NCBI RefSeq assembly: GCF_027887165.1 | Contig: NC_077232.1 | Span: 4,729,895 to 4,793,894, forward strand | Direction: 5' to 3' | Length of the DNA: 64,000 bases | Source: Monodelphis domestica | Taxonomy: Eukaryota; Chordata; Mammalia; Didelphimorphia; Didelphidae | In this document: piece by piece, positions 57,998 to 64,000 of the stretch | Layout: every line of letters begins with the position of its first letter | Numbering within the stretch: position 1 is the stretch's first letter | The notes under the pieces: generated by a model | Seen by the model: the letters and a program-made list of their open reading frames with translations, nothing else | Told to the model about the DNA's origin: nothing | Databases searched by the model: none | Translations under genes and position numbers: made by a program

Positions 57998-59086
57998 ATG
58001 ATGGTTACGACAGTAACGGCTACTAACTCCACTGAGGAACAACGGAATATAATCCCGCTAGGAATAGCAGTCCTCATTGTGTTCCTCAGCCTGTGTGGCC
58101 TGGCAGGGAATGGGACCATCAGCTGGTTTCTTGGGTTCAGCATGAGGAAGAACCCCTATTCTGTCTACATTTTCAATCTGGCCATCACCGACTTCCTCTT
58201 CCTCTTCTGTATGGCCCTTTCAAGTATTCTTAACAGGCCTGAGTCTGGCCACTGGCCCCCTTATGTTTTTGAGATACTGAGAAGAATAAGGTTCTTCTTT
58301 TATACCCTGGGGTTGAGCCTGCTGGCCGCCATCAGCATTCAGCGCTGCATCTCTGTTCTTTTCCCCATCTGGTATCGATGTCACCGTCCCAAGCACCTGT
58401 CCACCCTGGTATGTGCTGGGCTCTGGGTTCTGGCCATCCTGGAGAATTTGGTGGCTATTTATTTCTGTGTTGTGCAAAATCAAGACATGAATTCCTGTAA
58501 AAAAGTAGACATATTTTTTGCGGTCTTGATTTTGGGTGTCTTTACCCCAGTGATGTGTATATCTGGCTTGGCCCTGTTCATCAAAGTCCAGAGGGTCTCC
58601 AGAAGACGCCAGCCAGCAAGGCTCTACATCACCGTCCTGGTCACCATCTTGGTGTTTCTCATCTGTGCCTTGCCCCTCGCACTCTACTGGTTTGTTCTCA
58701 GCTGGGTCATCCAGGATAAGAGGCTGTGTGGTCCTATTTATGATGTGACCAAAATCTTCTCCTGTGTGAACAGCACAGCCAACCCCATCATTTACTACTT
58801 GGTTGGGAGGCAGAGGAAGAGAAGGCTCCATGAACCCCTCAGGGTTGTGCTAGAGAGGGCGCTTGGGAATGAAGAAATGTCCCCCGAAGAAACCGTGGAG
58901 CTAGGATCAGAGAGTCGTGGGGTTCAGGGGAGAAGCGAGGATACCATTGAGGAGATCCCAAGAATAAATGCCAAATATAGACACCCCAAGCTGTCTGACA
59001 GCCCCAGCCTGTGCCCTGGAACTCCATCCCATGGTCCTCCATCTATGTGCCCCAAATCTTTATCTGAGGCTGGCCAGAAGTACTGA
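57998..59086 (+). CDS. MRGPRD: MRGPRD, beta-alanine-type Mas-related GPCR
   Basis: 362-residue receptor, best kept of the two MRGPRD genes. In human, MRGPRD is a Gq/Gi-coupled receptor of skin nociceptors activated by beta-alanine. Seen here: N-linked site N10; TM1 GN at 37-38; TM2 LAITDFLFLFCMA with D65; FYTLGLSLLAAISIQRC (human FAYTVGLSLLTAISTQRC); loop cysteines C157 and C167; SCKKVD with D171 at the place of human D179; R96 at the place of human R103; ALPLALYWFVLSW with W231 (human W241); STANPIIYYLVG in TM7; basic helix 8 RQRKRRLHEPLRVVLERAL. The tail runs about 70 residues beyond helix 8, making the protein about 40 residues longer than human (321). Start taken at the double ATG at 57998 (M2 at 58001 is equally possible); a longer in-frame start at 57923 precedes the splice acceptor. 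Confidence 0.93.
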   Translation: MMVTTVTATNSTEEQRNIIPLGIAVLIVFLSLCGLAGNGTISWFLGFSMRKNPYSVYIFNLAITDFLFLFCMALSSILNRPESGHWPPYVFEILRRIRFFFYTLGLSLLAAISIQRCISVLFPIWYRCHRPKHLSTLVCAGLWVLAILENLVAIYFCVVQNQDMNSCKKVDIFFAVLILGVFTPVMCISGLALFIKVQRVSRRRQPARLYITVLVTILVFLICALPLALYWFVLSWVIQDKRLCGPIYDVTKIFSCVNSTANPIIYYLVGRQRKRRLHEPLRVVLERALGNEEMSPEETVELGSESRGVQGRSEDTIEEIPRINAKYRHPKLSDSPSLCPGTPSHGPPSMCPKSLSEAGQKY

Positions 59087-59159
59087 GCTACCAAAGGCAT
59101 GACTGGCACCTTCAGATGCCAAGGTGCCCGATCCATAGAAGATGCAGCAAGTCATCCAT

Positions 59160-59690
59160 TGGCCACGCCATGTCGGGGTGGGGATTTATGAATAATGTGT
59201 AGCTTGAAGTTTGAGCCCTCTCTCCAGAGATCAAAGGGGGGATTGGGCAGGCTATATTCTGTTATTGCTATATACTCCCAGTAACTATCCCTTTGTAAAA
59301 GCTAATGGCTATTCATTGTTAGAAGGTACTGGGAACTAATTACTGGCCACTGATTGGGGGGAAAACTCAAGATTAGGGGTTTGAGCCTGTGGCAGAGAGA
59401 ACACTCACCCTTTTAGAGGTAACGAGGCACCTATGGGAGAGATGTAGCCTTCGGAACCCAACATCCTCTCCCTGAAGGCTTCAGAGAATGTCGCCTTGGT
59501 TGAACTCAAGCCCTGACTCTTGATCTGAGCTGAGCTGATCCCATTAGAAGAGTTAGTTCCCTCTGGCATATTTTAATTTGAAGAACTGCTCCAATTTCTT
59601 CAATAAATAGGTTTACTCGATAATCACTATTTGTCATGATCTTTTGTGTAACCCGCATCTGCCGGGAAGTACTAAACCAACACTTGTAAG
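59160..59690 (+). other. MRGPRD 3' region or LTR-like segment
   Basis: Has TATATACTCC near 59268, AATAAA at 59603-59608 and a following T/GT-rich stretch ('tttgtcatgatcttttgtgt'). This suits a 3' UTR end about 520 nt after the MRGPRD stop, but the order TATA-AATAAA-GT-rich also resembles an LTR. I found no matching target duplication, so an LTR is not supported. Confidence 0.35.
59603..59608 (+). terminator. MRGPRD: Candidate poly(A) signal for MRGPRD
   Basis: AATAAA in 'ttcttcaataaatagg', followed by a T/GT-rich region within 40 nt. First clear sense signal after the stop codon. Confidence 0.45.
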
Positions 59691-60145
59691 CTAAGGACTG
59701 GTCATCTGAGAGGCCAGTTTTGCTTGGAACCTCTCATACCCCCCATCCCAACGATGGCAAACCTTTTAGAGACCGAGTGCCCAAATGGCACCCCCATACC
59801 ACATCTGAGCAGCCCCCTTACCCTAGACGGGGGAGAGAGGAAGCACTCCCATTGGGCTGCTGGGCAGAGGGAAGGGTGATGTGAGAGATGTGGAGAGGGA
59901 GGGGGGAGCAGCCCTGCTTGGGCATGTATGCCATAGGTTCACCAACATGGCCCTAGACCATCAATATAAAGGGGAACGAGTAGATGTGATTCTAGTCTAG
60001 TAGACCACAATCCTTGGAGAGACCAAAGAGAAAAGTGCTCAGCCTCATGACCTTCCTCATTAGAGGCAGCTTGTGGCAGAGTGCATAGGGAGCTGGGCTT
60101 AAAGTCAGGAATGATGATGATAACAAGGACAATGACGATGGATAG
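59691..60145. other. Intergenic, no gene seen
   Basis: 'caaaccttttagagaccgag' to 'ccataggttcaccaacatgg' (about 59755-59950) looks like a dispersed repeat I cannot name. No frame of interest. Confidence 0.4.
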
Positions 60146-60149
60146 CTCA

Positions 60150-60395
60150 CACTGGGCAGCTAACTGCTACGGTGGATAGGGCCCCAGGCTTAGAAGTTAG
60201 AAGCTCTGGATTCAAATTCAGCCTCAGACATTCATTAGCTATGGGACCCTGGATGAGTCACTTAATTTCTGTATGCCTCAGTTTCCTCACTTGTAAAATG
60301 GGTCTCATGAGAATCCAAAGAGAACAGTTGTAAAGGGCCGAATATGGTACCTGGCACATAGAAAGTGCTAAATCAGGGCTCGTTATCACTGCCGC
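60150..60395 (+). mobile_element. MIR/CORE-SINE-like copy
   Basis: Forward copy: 'gggcagctaactgctacggt', 'ggattcaaattcagcctcag', 'cctcagtttcctcacttgta', then 'ggtacctggcacatagaaag'. Confidence 0.75.
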
Positions 60396-60399
60396 TATT

Positions 60400-61450
60400 C
60401 TCTCTCCCCTTTTCCTCATCAGACTAAAACACGCTCCTTTCCAACAAGCCACATCTCTGGCATTTATCTCCAACTCCTGCTCCCCGTAGCAGCAGCACAA
60501 AAGTGCGATTCCACCCAAGTCCTGCCCACAGACCTGGGAAAAGCTCCCCTAGTGGGAGTCTCCCCCCAGCAGGCTCCCCCATCATCAGACGTGAATCGGG
60601 CCTTGGTGGGACCTGCGTGGGCCGGGAGCCCCCAGAAGGGCCCCCCCCCCAGGTTTCTCGCGTGTCTCCAGGGACGGGCCCGACGTTTCCCGTTGAAGAA
60701 CCTGCCTCCTTGTGTGGCCTCGGAGGCTGGCTGGCTGGAAAGTCTCCCGGAATGTCCTTTCCTGGTTCCGGGGTGCCTCCCAGGTGTCCCCCCCTTTGCC
60801 TACCCCTGCGGCTGAGGCGTGGCCACCTTGGCTCTCCCTCGGGCCTCCCTCTGGGCACTGCCCACGGCAAGGATCCCCCTTAGGCAGAGGACGGATCCCT
60901 CCTGGGGATGCCCCCAAGGTGGGGGAGTCCAGGAGCCTTTGGGCACCCCTCCAGCCGCTGGCCTTGGGCTGCCTCCTCTGGGCCCAGCCTCAGCCCACCG
61001 GCTTCCCCTACACGATGGGGTGTGAGCCCGTCCTCACAGCCCTCACTGGGAGCCCCCCAGGACGGCACCGCTAGGGGTGGAGGAACGGGAGAGCCCCCCG
61101 CCCAGGATGTCTCAAGAGCACCCCCTCATTTACCAAGGGCTGGAAGCCCTCCCTGGCCTTATCAGGCGATGAGTCAGTCAGCAAACATCTGGGGAAAAGG
61201 GGCCCAATGTGAGAGCCACAGCTGAGAGTACAGAGTGGGGACGAGCGTACCGGGACCGCGGGGGCGCCCTGATCAAGGGGAAGCACCCCCGGCCCGCCAT
61301 GCAGGCTGCCCTTCCCATTCTCCCTGTTCCAGGCAAAGGGGCCCGCAGGCCCTTCCTCTGTGCCACGTTCCATCTCCCACTGCCACCCCTTTGCCCAGGC
61401 GGCCCCTGTGTCTAGAACGCCCTCCCTCCTCTTCTCTGCCTCAGTAGCCT
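60400..61450. other. GC-rich intergenic, no gene seen
   Basis: C-rich with a C10 run near 60640. Several overlapping frames on both strands show no recognisable domain. I looked for an exon of IGHMBP2, the next gene at the human locus, and saw none. Confidence 0.4.
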
Positions 61451-61454
61451 TAGA

Positions 61455-61860
61455 GAGGGGCAAGGGCTAGGCAGGGGGGTAAGAGACTTGCCCAGGGTCA
61501 CCCAGCTAGGGAGTGTCTGAGATCACATTTGAACCCAGCCCAGGGGTCGCCTCCTCCAGGCAGCTTTCCCTGATCCCTGAGGCTGGATCCCCATCGCAGG
61601 TCGTTCATTTGTCCTTGTGTCCAGGGGGCGCCACCGCCATAGGAATAAAAATGATGATGATGACAACAGCTGAGACGCACGAAGTGCTTCAAGGTTTACC
61701 AAGCGCTCCGCATGGATCAACAACGTTGGCAGGGAGGGCTGTTATTCTCCCCAGTTTTTACAGATGAAGAAACAGAGGCAGAGAGTGCCTGAGGCAGGAT
61801 TCGAACTCAAGTCTTCCTGATTCCGGGTTCCGTGCTCCATCCACTGAGCCTCCCGAGAAA
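61455..61860 (-). mobile_element. SINE type A scrap and MIR-like fragment
   Basis: 61455-61545 is part of a reverse type A SINE ('gggtcacccagctagggagt', 'catttgaacccagcccag'). 61690-61858 is a reverse MIR-like piece ('cagatgaagaaacagaggca', 'gattcgaactcaagtcttcc', 'gctccatccactgagcctcc'). Confidence 0.65.
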
Positions 61861-61959
61861 TGCCTAATAAACACGCTGAAAGCGCTAACTGGGAGAACCC
61901 AGGCCCCACCTCCGAGGGCCTCCCCTCCTCGGACCCAACACTACCAGGAAGCCCGTCTG

Positions 61960-63115
61960 AGTGTCTGCTCAGAAAGAGCCTCCCAGAGGCCGGGAGGCCG
62001 GGGAAGGGGCTGCCTGAACCTGGCTGGACGGAGGGGGGTGCACGTGGCCCCCTGGGAGGCGAGAAGGCTCCGGGCGCCTCAGGGCCACGGGCGGAGGCTG
62101 CCAGGGAGGCAGCCGGGGAGCCCTGGGCCGCCGTCCTGATTTCCGCAGCGGGCCCAGAGGCCCGGCAAAGGCCGCGGGAAGCTCTCGAATCCAGGCCAGA
62201 TGCCTTCTCTGTAAGATGAGAAGATGGGACGCAAAGTGACGTCTGAAGCCTTCGGCCCCCAAATGTCCGATGGGAGCCCCTCCGGCGACGGGGAGCTCAC
62301 TCCCACGGAGAGGAGAGGCCCCCTGGGTGCCGGGCCCTTCTGGGCCGGATCCCTTTCAGTCCCAAATAAGGCCGGCCTCTCTCGAGCTCTCACAGCTCCT
62401 TTTTCGGCCCCGGCCGAATTCCACCCATAACTGGGGATTCCAAGTATAGCCTTGGCAGCACTCGGCCCGTTCGCGTCCAGACCAGAGCCGCGGGCCACAG
62501 GCAGTCCAGAAAGGGGGCCGCTCGGCCTCTCCCCGCTCGGCCTCTCCCCAGAAAGGGGGCCGCTCAGCCTCTCCCCGCTCGGCCTCTCCCCAGAAAGGGG
62601 GCCGCTCGGCCTCTCCCCAGAAAGGGGGCCGCTCAGCCTCTCCCCGCTCGGCCTCTCCCCAGAAAGGGGGCCGCTCAGCCTCTCCCCACTTGGCCTCTCC
62701 CCAGAAAGGGGGCCGCTCAGCCTCTCCCCGCTCGGCCTCTCCCCAGAAAGGGGGCCGCTCAGCCTCTCCCCGCTCGGCCTCTCCCCAGAAAGGGGGCCGC
62801 TCGGCCTCTCCCCAGAAAGGAGGCCGCTCGGCCTCTCCCCGCCGGCCCCGGCCAGGGAGCTTCTCCCGGAGGGCTCTGCCCAAAGGCCCGCTCAGGCTCC
62901 CACCGGCGTTCCCTGGCTGCGGCCCATGGCCGGGAGGCGCCCAAACCAAGATGGCGCAGAACGTCCGACCGGCCTGCGAGGAGCTGGCTGCGGGGGGGGG
63001 GGGGGGGGTGGAGGGGGAGGGACTCTGGGCCAATGGGAAGTCCGGAGAGAGAACAAACGCGGGTCACACGGGGGAGGCAACAGCCCGGCCATCCCGGGCA
63101 TCCCTTGGCACCGTA
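61960..63115. promoter_or_regulatory. CpG island-like region
   Basis: About 1.15 kb of high CpG density containing a minisatellite (62505-62845), an AAGATGGCG element at 62948 (YY1-like, with an ATG in good context) and a G17 run at 62992-63008. The ATG at 62951 opens 72 codons beginning MAQNVRPACEELAAGGGG. Possible promoter with a first exon of a gene outside the window; no homology recognised. Confidence 0.45.
62505..62845. repeat. 27/42-bp GC-rich minisatellite
   Basis: Units begin CAGAAAGGGGGCCGCTC. The short unit is 27 bp; the long unit adds a 15-bp GCTCGGCCTCTCCCC. About nine units. Both lengths are multiples of three, so frames on both strands stay open: + reads ERGPLSLSPLGLSP, - reads GEAERPPFW. 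Probably compositional, not coding. Confidence 0.93.
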
Positions 63116-64000
63116 CAGGGCCTGAGGATGTTCCGAAGCAGGTGCCGAAGGCAGGTGGCGAGCACTTAGTGTGACCCTGCCCTGCCCACAGGCTGGTCAG
63201 TTCTCTCTGTTTGCATCTTTCCAGGGATGGGGAGCTCACTGCTTCGCAAGGCCACCTATTTCTTGCCCCACAAGTCTTCCTGATGAAGCTGCTCCTGGGC
63301 CCTGGACGGGCATTGCCGGCTTTCTCCCTTCTCTCCCATAGGCTTTGCCCGTCTGCCCCCTCCCCCGTGCCGGAGGAGCAGAAGCCCTGCCAGGCTGGAA
63401 GGAGGGGACTCCTGCTGGGTTCTGAGAGGGCCTCAAGGCTCAGACGACCGTGAAGGGGGTGCCGCACCTCGGAAATCACAGACCCCACCCAGAGGCAAAG
63501 AGCATGAGTGGGGCGGGGTGCTAAGAGGAGGGGCAGGGATGGGCCTTCTCTGGTCCCCTTCCTCCTCTTCATCAGGAGAGAGGAAGGTCGAATTCAAGGG
63601 GGTTACTGTGTTTGCCACCTCATGGGATCCTCTCAACGACTCTGGGACACAGACCCATTTTACAGTTAAGGAAACTGAGGCAGATGGTGATGCCCCGGAT
63701 CACACAGCTAGTGAGCACCCTGAGGGGATCTCAGTGAGGAGGGCTGCTGTAGGAACAAGGGCTGCTGGGAGGACCCACAGGAAGCATCTGGCAAACATGT
63801 GAGGGGAACCTCATCCTTGTTATCATCAGGAATCTCTGCTGTTGGAGAGGAGGGAAGGGATGAGGTGGAGCTGGCGCTGGGCCAGAGGCTGAGGGCACCC
63901 CAGCTGGGCAATTGGGCCCTGGCCTGGGGCTTGGCAAGGATCTGAGCAGGAGATGCCCCCCCCCAAAGACTCCAAACAAGGCATCCCTGCCCTCTGCAGG
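63116..64000. other. Intergenic to window end, no gene seen
   Basis: A reverse MIR-like piece lies at 63640-63740 ('cattttacagttaaggaaac', 'gatcacacagctagtgagca'). No recognisable exon. Confidence 0.4.

Noticed and set aside
60424-61225. Possible IGHMBP2 3' exons, expected beyond MRGPRD by human synteny
   Set aside because: No frame resembles the protein; the frames are Gly/Pro/Arg-rich by composition.

Overview
This is mammalian, almost certainly marsupial, nuclear DNA. Three things point there. The window is full of two tRNA-like SINE types: type A ends in a variant of TAAGGGTTTAAAA, and type B has a TTGTTCAGTCATG-type end when read in reverse. It also holds many 3' ends of an L1 that I recognise as the marsupial type, and long CT/GA, GGAA and TTCC simple repeats. 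Genus cannot be decided by eye.

The genes are four single-copy-looking Mas-related G protein-coupled receptors (MRGPR), all on the + strand: an unassigned MRGPR at 5805-6791; MRGPRF in two coding exons (22464-22511 and 29204-30175) around a GC-AG intron; a diverged MRGPRD-like paralogue at 43798-44736; and a well-preserved MRGPRD at 57998-59086. MRGPRF followed by MRGPRD in the same transcription direction matches the human 11q13 order, so this looks like the marsupial counterpart of that locus with MRGPRD duplicated and an extra receptor upstream of MRGPRF. The family are cell-surface receptors, several of them in sensory neurons; human MRGPRD answers beta-alanine. The downstream MRGPRD copy keeps the two pocket residues linked to that ligand. 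The upstream copy has lost both, lost the TM2 aspartate, and has a frame-shifted tail.

Region by region. 1-4.5 kb: an antisense L1 remnant, then a solo retroviral LTR (1081-4455) into which a processed copy of ETNPPL (AGXT2L1) has inserted; the LTR's 4-bp target duplication now lies 3.4 kb apart. 4.5-9.8 kb: first receptor and old repeats. 9.8-22.4 kb: a second solo LTR of the same family, SINEs, MIR pieces and CT/GA arrays. 22.4-30.2 kb: MRGPRF, whose intron carries a CpG-rich block and a 1.2-kb polypyrimidine array built of alternating 139/155-bp units. 30.2-43.7 kb: a GGAA array, L1 pieces, a third solo LTR inside an L1, and a long CT/TCTG array. 43.8-59.1 kb: the two MRGPRD genes, separated by CpG-rich sequence and a roughly 4-kb L1 broken up by SINEs and simple repeats. 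59.1-64 kb: no recognisable gene; CpG-rich sequence with a 27/42-bp minisatellite open on both strands.

I saw no tRNA, rRNA, CRISPR or bacterial-type features. Most long open frames outside the receptors are by-products of simple repeats or antisense shadows of the receptors. Similarity statements rest on comparing sequences by eye within the window and on remembered human MRGPRF, MRGPRD and ETNPPL proteins; no alignment or database search was run.
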